64,000 nucleotides of DNA from Thermoflexus sp. (GTDB lineage: Bacteria > Chloroflexota > Anaerolineae > Aggregatilineales > Aggregatilineaceae): positions 1 to 64,000 of the forward strand of contig DYGX01000015.1 of the NCBI GenBank assembly GCA_020724465.1. Direction: 5' to 3'. Position 1 is the stretch's first letter. Each line of letters begins with the position of its first letter. Shown one piece after another: positions 26,949 through 34,256 of the stretch. The notes under the pieces were generated by a model. The model saw only the letters and a program-made list of their open reading frames with translations, was not told the origin of the DNA and did no database searches. Both the position numbers and the translations under genes were made by a program.

Positions 26949-28130
26949 CTAGGGCCGCGCTGCCCGGCGCAAATGCTTCTCATAACGGTCAACCGTTTCT
27001 GTCAGGTTGAAAAGGCGCTCGATCTCCGCCCGCGGCTTAACCAGTTCCGCGCGGTGCCGCAGCACCTCGACGATCGCCTCGCCCAGGGCCTGCCAGTTCC
27101 CGCGCGGGACGATCCGCCCCATGCCGGTCACCGTCACCGGGACGCGCCCGCCGGGGGTGTCGGTCATGACGACCGGCGTCCCGCACAGCATCGCCTCGAC
27201 CTGCACCAGCGCGAAGCACTCCGTGTCGCTTGGCATCGCCAGCACGTCGCACGCCGCGTAGAAGTTCGCCATAGCCTGCATGCTGCTCAAAGTGCCCAGG
27301 AAGATCAACTGGTCCTCGTAGCGCTGGATCAGCGCCTGGTTGCGCTCCCAGGTGTCCTCGTAGCGGATGTCGTACTCCCCCGCGAAGACAACCCGTGCGT
27401 CCGGATAGTGACGGTTGATCACTTCCAGCGCGCGGATCAGCAGGTCGGGCCGTTTCTCCTGCACGAAGCGCCCGGCATAGCCGATCAGGGGACCGCTGTC
27501 CTTCTGCCAGCGCTCGCGCAGCTCGGCGACGCGCTCCGGCTGCGGCTCGGGCACCTCGATCGGCGGGTAGATGACCGACACACGGTCGCGGAACGGCTTG
27601 AGGTAATAGCTGTGGTCGGCGTAATCATGACTATACGCAATCAAGCGCGCCGCGTGCCGCGCCATGTAGGCGTAGTTCTGAAAGGTAAACCAGCGCACGA
27701 ACCGGTTGAACAGCCCCGGCGGCAGGATCAGATCGCCGTGGTGCGTGGCGATCAGCCGTTTGCCCGCCAGCCGGGTCAGCAAGGCCATCAGCGCCGTTTC
27801 GAGCATCGGCGTGTGCAGCCAGACCACATCGTGCAGGCGGATCAGCCCCCAGGCCGCCCAGGGATAGGCCGGCATCACCATCCCCCGGCTGACGCGCAGC
27901 GGTGCCCACAGCCGCACCAGCCGCACTCCGTTGATCGTCTCATCGCGCGGGAGATCGATCGCGTGGCGCGCGGTCAGGATCGTGACCTGGTGCCCGCGCG
28001 CGACGAGCTGCTCCGCCACGCGCTGCACATGAATCGGCACGCCGGTGCGGTGCGGCAGGTAATATTGCAGCGCCACCAGGATTTTCAGCGGCTTGTCGTC
28101 TTCGATACGTTCGCTGTCAGAAGCACTCAT
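26949..28130 (-). CDS. Glycosyltransferase family 4 (GT-B fold)
   Basis: 393 residues, cytoplasmic or membrane-associated retaining glycosyltransferase that moves sugar from a nucleotide sugar to a lipid or glycan acceptor. The N-terminal acceptor domain starts LKILVALQYYLPHRTGVPIHVQRVAEQL with the family's Gly-rich loop. The donor domain begins at PLIGYAGRFVQEKRPDLLIRAL, and the E-x7-E signature is DTECFALVQVEAMLCGTPVV. The ATG at 28130 is preferred over an upstream in-frame start at 28181 that would overlap the preceding gene; its ribosome site is weak. It follows the flippase-like gene by 31 nt, so both probably act on the same lipid-linked intermediate. Confidence 0.9.
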   Translation of the reverse strand: MSASDSERIEDDKPLKILVALQYYLPHRTGVPIHVQRVAEQLVARGHQVTILTARHAIDLPRDETINGVRLVRLWAPLRVSRGMVMPAYPWAAWGLIRLHDVVWLHTPMLETALMALLTRLAGKRLIATHHGDLILPPGLFNRFVRWFTFQNYAYMARHAARLIAYSHDYADHSYYLKPFRDRVSVIYPPIEVPEPQPERVAELRERWQKDSGPLIGYAGRFVQEKRPDLLIRALEVINRHYPDARVVFAGEYDIRYEDTWERNQALIQRYEDQLIFLGTLSSMQAMANFYAACDVLAMPSDTECFALVQVEAMLCGTPVVMTDTPGGRVPVTVTGMGRIVPRGNWQALGEAIVEVLRHRAELVKPRAEIERLFNLTETVDRYEKHLRRAARP

Positions 28131-28161
28131 CGGAATCGCGTTTCTGGAAAGCGCCGCCCGC

Positions 28162-29205
28162 TTAGCCGAGCGGCGCGTCAATCTCTGGCACGGCGGGCGC
28201 TTCCTGCCGGGCGCGCAGCGCCTGCGCTGCGCGGGTAACGTCGCCCAGGCTCACATTTTCCGCCCACAGGCCGATCAACCCCATCAGGATGTACGTCCCC
28301 AGGTTGACCACGTGTAGTAGCAGCGCGAACGCCACCGCCGGAGCCGCCGTCGCGCTCTCGACCAGCCCCGCCCCGGCCAGGCCGAACACCACCGCCGCCT
28401 CAAACGGCCCCAGATTGCCCGGCACAGCGGGAACCGCGATCGCAAACGACGCCAGCGCGATCATCGCCATCGACGCGGCCCAGGTCGGCTGGTCGAAAAT
28501 GGCGAACATCATCACGTAGCCCGCAATGACCGAAGCCGTCCACGCTGCCACCGTCCACCCGATCGCCTGCACCGCCAGCCGGGGCGACCCCAGCGGCACC
28601 AGCCCTTCCAGCACCTGATCGAGCCAGCGGTGCACCCGGGGGCCACGCAGCAGCGGCAGCAGCCGCCCGACGCCGTCGAGCAGGCGGTGCGCCCAGGCGG
28701 GCCGCCGCGCAAACACGGCCAGCACGATCACACCCGCCACCGCGCCGATCCCCAGCGCCGCCCCCACCAGGCCGATCTCCAGCCCAACCGGCAGGATCAG
28801 CAGCGTCAGGCCGATCAGCACGAAGACCGCCAGCGTGTCCAGCAGGCGCTCGACCACGATCGTGCTGAGCGAGGTCAGCGGCGGGACAGGCGGATCGGCG
28901 CGCGCGGCAAGCACGGCCCGCGCCAGCTCGCCCACCCGCAGCGGCAGCACGCCGTTGATGAAATAGCTGACGTTGAGGATATGAAAGCTGCGCACCAGCG
29001 GCAGCCGCCCGTTGAGCAGCACGCGCCAGCGCACCCCGCGCAGCCACAGCCCGACAATCGAGATCGCGACGCAGGGCAGCACGGCCCAGTAGCGGGCGCC
29101 GAGCAGCTCATCGCGCACGCCGGAGAAATCGCGGCGCAGCAGCACCGCCAGCGCGATCGTGCTGACCACAAGTCCCAGGATGATGCTGGACCAGCGTTTT
29201 TTCAT
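28162..29205 (-). CDS. Flippase-like integral membrane protein (LPG synthase TM / AglD2-type, UPF0104)
   Basis: 347 residues with about eight hydrophobic helices. The stretch GVLPLRVGELARAVLAARAD and the late IAVPAVPGNLGPFEAAVVFGLAGAG are typical of the lysylphosphatidylglycerol-synthase membrane domain family (PF03706, flippase-like TIGR00374). Members flip or assist transfer of lipid-linked compounds. Met-Lys-Lys-Arg at 29205 gives a positive-inside first helix and is the best start; upstream in-frame codons are Arg/Cys-rich and non-conserved. It is the first gene of the long minus-strand surface-glycan run. Confidence 0.85.
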   Translation of the reverse strand: MKKRWSSIILGLVVSTIALAVLLRRDFSGVRDELLGARYWAVLPCVAISIVGLWLRGVRWRVLLNGRLPLVRSFHILNVSYFINGVLPLRVGELARAVLAARADPPVPPLTSLSTIVVERLLDTLAVFVLIGLTLLILPVGLEIGLVGAALGIGAVAGVIVLAVFARRPAWAHRLLDGVGRLLPLLRGPRVHRWLDQVLEGLVPLGSPRLAVQAIGWTVAAWTASVIAGYVMMFAIFDQPTWAASMAMIALASFAIAVPAVPGNLGPFEAAVVFGLAGAGLVESATAAPAVAFALLLHVVNLGTYILMGLIGLWAENVSLGDVTRAAQALRARQEAPAVPEIDAPLG

Positions 29206-29248
29206 AAGGGGCGAGGCTGCCTCTGATCTCCAGATGACCCGGCGGGCC

Positions 29249-29254
29249 ATTATA
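29249..29254 (-). promoter_or_regulatory. -10 box TATAAT before the surface-glycan run
   Basis: A perfect TATAAT on the minus strand (29254-29249) lies 44 nt upstream of the flippase-like gene. The expected -35 position holds no good match (ATGGCG). It is the only candidate for the head promoter of the minus-strand run. It could alternatively be the target of an activator or of another sigma factor. Confidence 0.5.
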
Positions 29255-29407
29255 GCCGCTCTCACCTGCCGCGCCATACCCAGTTTACACCGCCCGCCGG
29301 ATGAATCCCCACCCGGCCGGCAGACGCAGTCCCACAGTAGGCGAGGCGTAGCGCAGGCATGTTTTGCGCGGCGTCTTCGCGTCACGTCCGACAGGGTGAA
29401 ACGGGCG

Positions 29408-29413
29408 TATGAT
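29408..29413 (+). promoter_or_regulatory. -10 box TATGAT before the SH3/LysM gene
   Basis: TATGAT lies 39 nt upstream of the ATG at 29453. CCGACA is visible upstream but only 14 nt away, so the -35 box is unclear. The promoter would be divergent from the -10 box at 29249-29254. Confidence 0.4.
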
Positions 29414-29452
29414 GGAATCAGCATACGCCTTGCAAGGCAGAGAGGTGCCTCG

Positions 29453-30433
29453 ATGTACGCGCAACTTCAGTCCCACAAGTTCATCAGCTATCCGGCCATC
29501 GCGCTCGTGCTGGCGCTGGCGCTCGTGGCCGGCCTGTGTCCCGCCGGGGCGGCGCGCGCCGCGACCTGGACATCCGCCCTGGTCACCTGCGATTCGGATG
29601 ACGTCAAAGCGGCGCCGGACATCTACGCGCAGACGCTGGCGACCTATTACCGCAACCAGACCGTGACCGTGACCGGCGAGCGCACCGCCGACGGCATCTG
29701 GTCGCGTGTCGTGCTACCCGACGGCCGCCTCGGCTGGATGAAGTCCGTCTGTGTGGCGGGCGCGGTCCAGGCGCCGGCCCCGTCTCCGGCGCCGGTTGGC
29801 CGCACCGTCATGATCAACACCGGCGCGCTCAACGTGCGCAGCGGCCCCGGCTGGTGGTATCCCATCCTGGGCATGTTCTACCGGGGCACGATCTTGCCGC
29901 TCGGCACCTACCGCAACGCGGACGCCTCGTGGGTTCAGGTTGTGATGCCGAACGGCCAGACGGGCTGGGTCAACGCCAGCTACGTCCGCGCCGGGATCTC
30001 GCTCTGGACGCTGCCCGTCTACGGCGCCCCGACCGGCGCGACCGTCTTCGTCGGCCCCGGCGGGACGGTCTTCAGCGGGCCGGGCTGGGCCTATCCCATC
30101 CTGACAAGCTACCCGCACGGCACGACGCTCACCCTCGGCACGTATCGCACCGCCGATAACCAGTGGGTGCAGGTCGTCCTGCCAGACGGGCGAACCGGCT
30201 GGGTGGCGGTCAGCTACGCGCTGCCGAGCATTCCCATCCACACGCTGCCCATCTACGGCACGACCCCGCCGCCGACCACACCCCCGGCGGTGCGCACGCA
30301 TGTGGTCCAGCCGGGCGAAAACCTGTACCGCATCGGCCTGCGCTACGGCGTGAGCTGGCCGAAGATCGCCGCCGCGAACGGGCTGGTCTACCCCTATCGC
30401 ATCTACGTCGGCCAGACGCTCATCATCCCATAA
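29453..30433 (+). CDS. Exported protein with three SH3-like repeats and a C-terminal LysM
   Basis: 326 residues. A signal or anchor segment (YPAIALVLALALVAGLCPAGAARA, about 13-37, too long to be cytoplasmic) is followed by three SH3_3-like repeats. Each ends in a W-x-x-V-x-x-P(D/N)-G-x-x-G-W pattern (about 45-100, 115-178, 185-248). A Pro-rich linker precedes a LysM domain at about 276-326 (VVQPGENLYRIGLRYGVSW, ending VGQTLIIP). Such proteins bind cell-wall glycans outside the membrane; no catalytic domain is present. The ATG at 29453 follows GAGAGG; the longer open frame upstream is not coding. Confidence 0.9.
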   Translation: MYAQLQSHKFISYPAIALVLALALVAGLCPAGAARAATWTSALVTCDSDDVKAAPDIYAQTLATYYRNQTVTVTGERTADGIWSRVVLPDGRLGWMKSVCVAGAVQAPAPSPAPVGRTVMINTGALNVRSGPGWWYPILGMFYRGTILPLGTYRNADASWVQVVMPNGQTGWVNASYVRAGISLWTLPVYGAPTGATVFVGPGGTVFSGPGWAYPILTSYPHGTTLTLGTYRTADNQWVQVVLPDGRTGWVAVSYALPSIPIHTLPIYGTTPPPTTPPAVRTHVVQPGENLYRIGLRYGVSWPKIAAANGLVYPYRIYVGQTLIIP

Positions 30434-30450
30434 CCCCGATCACTCGCGTG

Positions 30451-30478
30451 CCCAGGGCGGAGCCAGTTCCGCCCTGGG
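30451..30478 (+). terminator. Hairpin after the SH3/LysM gene
   Basis: Perfect 11-bp stem CCCAGGGCGGA / TCCGCCCTGGG with a 6-nt loop, beginning 18 nt after the stop. The downstream T content is poor (GCGTTCTGG), so it may be a weak or factor-assisted terminator or a 3'-stabilising structure. Confidence 0.5.
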
Positions 30479-30519
30479 GCGTTCTGGCCGGGTTGGTCGG
30501 CGTCGCGCCTAACCGCGAC

Positions 30520-30548
30520 TTGACGGCGCGCGGCGTCAACCGTATAAT
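30520..30548 (+). promoter_or_regulatory. tRNA-Gly promoter, TTGACG-N17-TATAAT
   Basis: TTGACG (30520-30525), a 17-nt spacer and a perfect TATAAT (30543-30548) place the transcription start only a few bases before the tRNA at 30561, as is common for strong stable-RNA promoters. Confidence 0.85.
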
Positions 30549-30560
30549 AACGGGCGATCC

Positions 30561-30632
30561 GCGGGTATAGTTCAGTGGTAGAACGTCAGCTTCCCAAGCT
30601 GAATGTCAGGGGTTCGAATCCCCTTACCCGCT
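30561..30632 (+). tRNA. tRNA-Gly, anticodon CCC
   Basis: The cloverleaf is clear: acceptor GCGGGTA/TACCCGC, D arm GTTC-AGTGGTA-GAAC, anticodon stem TCAGC/GCTGA with loop TTCCCAA (anticodon CCC at 30593-30595), 5-nt variable loop, and T arm AGGGG-TTCGAAT-CCCCT. The discriminator is T, as expected for glycine tRNAs. CCA is not encoded. It reads GGG codons. Monocistronic, with its own promoter and terminator. Confidence 0.97.
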
Positions 30633-30637
30633 CTTCC

Positions 30638-30667
30638 AGGCATTCCATCCGCGCGGAATGCCTTTTT
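30638..30667 (+). terminator. tRNA-Gly intrinsic terminator
   Basis: AGGCATTCC (30638-30646) pairs with GGAATGCCT (30655-30663), followed by a run of T residues to 30667. Confidence 0.9.
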
Positions 30668-30712
30668 GTTCCCCGGCGCACCCGGCGCAGCGGGCGCCCG
30701 AAGGAGTGATCC

Positions 30713-31822
30713 GTGCCGCTGTCTACCGTGACCCCGCACCCTAGCCTGGAGATCGTGTGTGACGGGGCGCCCGGCCGGCTCAACGAGGACGCCTGGCTGG
30801 TCATGCAGTCCGGGCACCTGGGCGAGCGGATCCTGTTCGCCGCCATCGACGGCGCGACCACCCGCCTGACCCCGCCCCCGCTCCAGCGCTACCTGAACGC
30901 CCTGCCGCAGAAGTTGACGCCCGCCGCTTACGCCGCGCGCGTCGTGCGCGACGCGCTGACCCGCCTCATCGCCGACGGCGTGGTGACCGACACGCGCGCG
31001 CTGCTACTCGAAGCCAACGCGGTGCTGGGGCGCACGCTGACGGAGCGGTTTGGCGCGCTGACGCTGGAACGCATGGGGTTCCCGGACGAGGTATACGCGA
31101 CGCTCAGCCACGATCCGCGCCTGGTGCGGCTGGCGCTGCCCGCCTGCGTGGCGACACTGGCGGAGTACGATCCGGCGAGCAACAGCCTGCGCTGGGCGCA
31201 CGCCGGCGATACCGCCCTGTTTGTGCTATACGAGGATGGGCGCGTCGAGATGCCGACCGCCGCACACACCGCCGATTTCGACGGCGCTCTGGCGCGCGCC
31301 GCGCTCCGGCTGCGCGAGCAGCATCCCGGGCAGCCGTTCCGCGCGCTGGTCGAGCATCCGGAAGTGCGCAAGCTCAACCTGAACAACGGGCTGCGCCACA
31401 ACTACGTTGATAAGCACGGCCTGCCCCAACCCGGCCAGGGCGTCGGCGTGCTGGATGGCCTCTCCGAACTGCGCTACTTCGTGCAGACCGGCACGCTGTC
31501 GCTGGACCGGGCGCTGTTCGTCTGCGTGCTGACCGATGGCCTGCTCTGGCCCGCCAGCGCGGACGAGGTCTTCGCGTCCGACGCCGACATCGCAACAGCG
31601 CTCATGCACGAGCGGCGCGCCTTCATGGCCGACCAGATCCTGGCGCACGGGCTGGCGGGCTATCTGGCACGGCTGCGCCAGGCCGAGCGCGAGGACGCCG
31701 ATCACGAGCAGTATCCCCGCATCAAAACGCACGACGACGCGACAGGCATCCTGCTGCGCCTGAATCGCGCGCCGGAAGCCGGGCCGGAAAGCGGCGAGCG
31801 CGAGCCGGCTGAGCCAGACTAG
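30713..31822 (+). CDS. PP2C-like protein serine/threonine phosphatase
   Basis: 369 residues from a GTG at 30713 with GGAG 8 nt upstream. PP2C-like signatures are RLNEDAWLV (about 23-31, metal-ligand Asp), FAAIDGATT (about 43-51, Asp-Gly), LRWAHAGDTALFVLYEDG (about 161-178) and VCVLTDGLLWP (about 264-274). It would dephosphorylate Ser/Thr residues in a metal-dependent manner; inserts between the core motifs (about 52-120 and 190-240) make it a divergent member. No kinase gene is nearby. Its stop codon overlaps the stop of the opposite-strand small gene within the palindrome CTAG. Confidence 0.75.
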   Translation: MPLSTVTPHPSLEIVCDGAPGRLNEDAWLVMQSGHLGERILFAAIDGATTRLTPPPLQRYLNALPQKLTPAAYAARVVRDALTRLIADGVVTDTRALLLEANAVLGRTLTERFGALTLERMGFPDEVYATLSHDPRLVRLALPACVATLAEYDPASNSLRWAHAGDTALFVLYEDGRVEMPTAAHTADFDGALARAALRLREQHPGQPFRALVEHPEVRKLNLNNGLRHNYVDKHGLPQPGQGVGVLDGLSELRYFVQTGTLSLDRALFVCVLTDGLLWPASADEVFASDADIATALMHERRAFMADQILAHGLAGYLARLRQAEREDADHEQYPRIKTHDDATGILLRLNRAPEAGPESGEREPAEPD

Positions 31823-32175
31823 CTCTCGCGGCCCTCCTTCTGATCGATCAGTTGCAGCAGTTCGTCGGCTGCCCGCTCGATCTCCGCGTAATCGTACTGC
31901 GCGGCGCGCTGCTTGGCCGCGATCACCCCGTCGCGGTGGACCTGCTTGAAGTCCCCATACGGGAACTTGTAGCGCCCCTTCGTAGCCTCGTTTTCGGACG
32001 TGTCTTCGGCCAGATACCACTCGCCGTACGCGGTCCAGCCGTGCCGCTCGACAAACGCATTTTCTTTCTCGGCGGAAGGCTGGCGCTCGCTCCAGTCGCT
32101 ATCGAACACGTAGTCCCCGGCCTCGATCAGCCGCCGGGCATGCCTGACCGCCGCCTGATTGACCTTAATCGCCAT
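31819..32175 (-). CDS. Conserved small hypothetical protein
   Basis: 118 residues, mostly charged and helical, no membrane segment. The sequence (VNQAAVRHARRLIEAG, DSDWSERQPSAEKENAF, ATKGRYKFPYGDFKQVHRDGVIAAKQRAAQ) belongs to a widespread family of unknown function found in many bacteria and some archaea, as far as I recall. The ATG at 32175 has GGAGG 5 nt upstream and fixes the start; an ATG at 32187 is less likely. It converges on the PP2C-like gene with a 4-bp overlap. Confidence 0.88.
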   Translation of the reverse strand: MAIKVNQAAVRHARRLIEAGDYVFDSDWSERQPSAEKENAFVERHGWTAYGEWYLAEDTSENEATKGRYKFPYGDFKQVHRDGVIAAKQRAAQYDYAEIERAADELLQLIDQKEGRES

Positions 32176-32285
32176 GACAGCCTCCACGTCTGGCTACCTG
32201 GACAGTTGCTCCCATCGTACGCCCGCACGGACGAGCGGTGGAGGGCCAGGCGGCTCATTTCGGACTGGGCCGAAGGTCATGGCAC

Positions 32286-32810
32286 TCATAGATAGGCGGC
32301 GATCTGCGCGACTTCCAGGCAGAACGGCCCCGCTTCCTGCCCGCTGATCATCAGCCCCAGCGCCGTCACGAAGCTGAGATCCGGCTCCGGAGCCAGCGGC
32401 AACACCGAGCCGAGCATCGTGGCTTCCAGACCTTTGAAGGGCAGCTCCAAGACGGTCCAGATATGGGGCGGCAGCTCAAAATGAAGCTGGTAGAGGATCC
32501 CGGCGTGCTTGCGGCAGCTCAGCGTCAGGCCATAGCGCCGCCCGTCGCCGCGCGCCCGCAGCCTTATGCCGGTGTAGGGCGCCAGGTCCAGGCGCAGCGC
32601 GGGCGAGCGCACCGCAGCAAACCCGCCCGCCTCGCCCGGCTCCAGCGAGCCGGTAAACAGCGCAGACTGGCCCGCCTCGTGCGCCACCAGCCGCGCCCGA
32701 GAGCGCCCTCCCAGCATGGCATCGCTGCTCTCGCGCCAGCCGATCAGCGCCTGCGGCTGTGCGAAGTCGAACAGCATCTTACCCACCCCATCTGCCAGTC
32801 TGTGTTCCAT
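32286..32810 (-). CDS. CIA30-family protein (NADH:ubiquinone oxidoreductase intermediate-associated domain)
   Basis: 174 residues with the features of the CIA30 domain (PF08547), a galactose-binding-like beta sandwich. Visible blocks are WRESSDAMLGGRSRARLV, ALFTGSLEPGEAGGFAAVRSP, YTGIRLRARGDGRRYGLTL and a C-terminal IGLMISGQEAGPFCLEVAQIAAY-like block (written here with one uncertain residue). The bacterial role is unknown; the eukaryotic relatives help assemble complex I. The ATG at 32810 has AGGAG upstream; a GTG one codon earlier is also possible. It follows a terminator and is therefore probably transcribed independently of the phosphomannomutase gene. Confidence 0.75.
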   Translation of the reverse strand: MEHRLADGVGKMLFDFAQPQALIGWRESSDAMLGGRSRARLVAHEAGQSALFTGSLEPGEAGGFAAVRSPALRLDLAPYTGIRLRARGDGRRYGLTLSCRKHAGILYQLHFELPPHIWTVLELPFKGLEATMLGSVLPLAPEPDLSFVTALGLMISGQEAGPFCLEVAQIAAYL

Positions 32811-32826
32811 CACCTATCTCCTGCAC

Positions 32827-32863
32827 AACAAAACGCCCGGCTTTCGTTTCGAGGCCGGGCGTT
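32827..32863 (-). terminator. Terminator after the sugar-nucleotide operon
   Basis: On the minus strand AACGCCCGGC (32863-32854 as the complement) pairs with GCCGGGCGTT (32841-32832), followed by TTTGTTG. It lies 26 nt after the phosphomannomutase stop. Confidence 0.85.
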
Positions 32864-32888
32864 CTTTGGGTTGAGGATGTGAAGCGCG

Positions 32889-34256
32889 CTAGAAATCCTC
32901 GATCTCCGGGAACGCCTCGGCCAGGGCAGCACGGACGATCTGCTTGTACGCAAGAGCATGCGCGGCAGTCTCGCCCTCGAAGCGCAGGCTGAGCACCGGC
33001 TCCGTATTAGACGCACGCAGCAGCCCCCAGCCGTGCTCAAATGTGATCCGCAGACCGTCGATCGTGTTGATCGGGTAGTCCGCCGCCAGCCGCTCGCGCA
33101 CAGCGTCGATCACGACCTGCTTTTTGTCCTCAGGACAGCGCGGGCGATATTCCGGCGTGGCGTGCAGCGCCGGGATCGACGCCATCAGCGCGGACAGCGG
33201 CTGATCCTGCCGGGCGATGATCTGCGCGATGCGCCCGGCGACGAATGGCCCGTCGTCGAAACCGTAGTAATCGTCCGCGATGAAGATATGCCCGCTCATC
33301 TCCCCGCCCAGCAGCGCGCCCTCTTCCGCCATCTTGGCCTTGATCAGCGAGTGCCCGCTGATCCAGATCACCGGTCGGCCCCCGGCATGCGCCACCTCGT
33401 CAAACAGCACTTGCGTGCTCAGCACGTCGGCAACCACCGTCGCGCCCGGGTGGCGGGCCAGCGTGTCACGCGCCAGCAGGATCAGCACGCGGTCCGCCGG
33501 GATCGGGTTACCCTGATCGTCCACCACGCCCACCCGGTCGGCGTCCCCGTCGAACGCCAGACCCAGGTCGGCGCGCTCGCGGCGGACCATCTCGCACAGT
33601 TCGCGCAGGTTTTCGGGCACCTGCGGGTCCGGCTGGTGGTTGGGATAGCTGCCGTCCGGCGTGCAATAGAGGCACACCACGTCGTGCCCCAGCGCCTCAA
33701 GCAGCGGCGGACCGTACAGGCCACCCATGCCGTTGCCCGCATCAACCACGATCTTGAGCGCACGGCCCGGCACCAGCTTGCGTTCGGCCATCGTCAGGTA
33801 TCGCTCGCTGGCGCTCTCGTCGGTGCGGACCTCGCCCGCCCCTTCGACCAGCTCGTCCGCCTCGATCAACTCGCGCAGCGTCTGGATCTGCTCGCCATAA
33901 AGGTTGTCTTTGCCGATCGCCAGCTTGAAGCCGTTCATCTCCGGCTTGAGGTGGCTGCCGGTCACCATCAGGCCGCCCACGTTCCCCGCCTCGACCGCGC
34001 ACCAGTACACCAGCGGCGTGGCGACCATGCCGATATCCGTCACGCTGCACCCGGCCCGCACCAGCCCGGCAATTGCCGCGTTTGCCAGCGCCGGCGAGCT
34101 GTGCCGGTTATCGCGCCCGACGATCACCTCGCGCAGGCCGTGCCCGTGCAGAACCGTTCCGAACGCCTGCCCGATCAGCTCGGCGGCGGTCTCGGTCAGC
34201 GCGCTGCCTGCCTTGCCGCGGATGTCGTACTTCTTGAAGATGCCCGGCTCGATCAC
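32889..34256 (-). CDS. Phosphomannomutase/phosphoglucomutase
   Basis: 455 residues of the alpha-D-phosphohexomutase superfamily, interconverting sugar 1- and 6-phosphates for nucleotide-sugar synthesis. It begins IFKKYDIRG; the active-site serine is in MVTGSHLKPEMNGFK (Ser101), metal binding is LAFDGDADRVGV, and sugar binding is GGEMSGH. The GTG at 34256 overlaps the upstream gene's TGA as GTGA and has AGGGGG 4 nt away, so it is translationally coupled to the nucleotidyltransferase. Together they likely make NDP-mannose or NDP-glucose for surface glycans. Which sugar is preferred cannot be read from the sequence. Confidence 0.95.
   Translation of the reverse strand: MIEPGIFKKYDIRGKAGSALTETAAELIGQAFGTVLHGHGLREVIVGRDNRHSSPALANAAIAGLVRAGCSVTDIGMVATPLVYWCAVEAGNVGGLMVTGSHLKPEMNGFKLAIGKDNLYGEQIQTLRELIEADELVEGAGEVRTDESASERYLTMAERKLVPGRALKIVVDAGNGMGGLYGPPLLEALGHDVVCLYCTPDGSYPNHQPDPQVPENLRELCEMVRRERADLGLAFDGDADRVGVVDDQGNPIPADRVLILLARDTLARHPGATVVADVLSTQVLFDEVAHAGGRPVIWISGHSLIKAKMAEEGALLGGEMSGHIFIADDYYGFDDGPFVAGRIAQIIARQDQPLSALMASIPALHATPEYRPRCPEDKKQVVIDAVRERLAADYPINTIDGLRITFEHGWGLLRASNTEPVLSLRFEGETAAHALAYKQIVRAALAEAFPEIEDF

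Noticed and set aside
2353-29205. Recent mobile island
   Set aside because: No integrase, transposase or attachment repeats, and composition matches the flanks.
30572-30861. Minus-strand frames over tRNA-Gly and the PP2C start
   Set aside because: They cross the tRNA gene and terminator and have no ribosome site.
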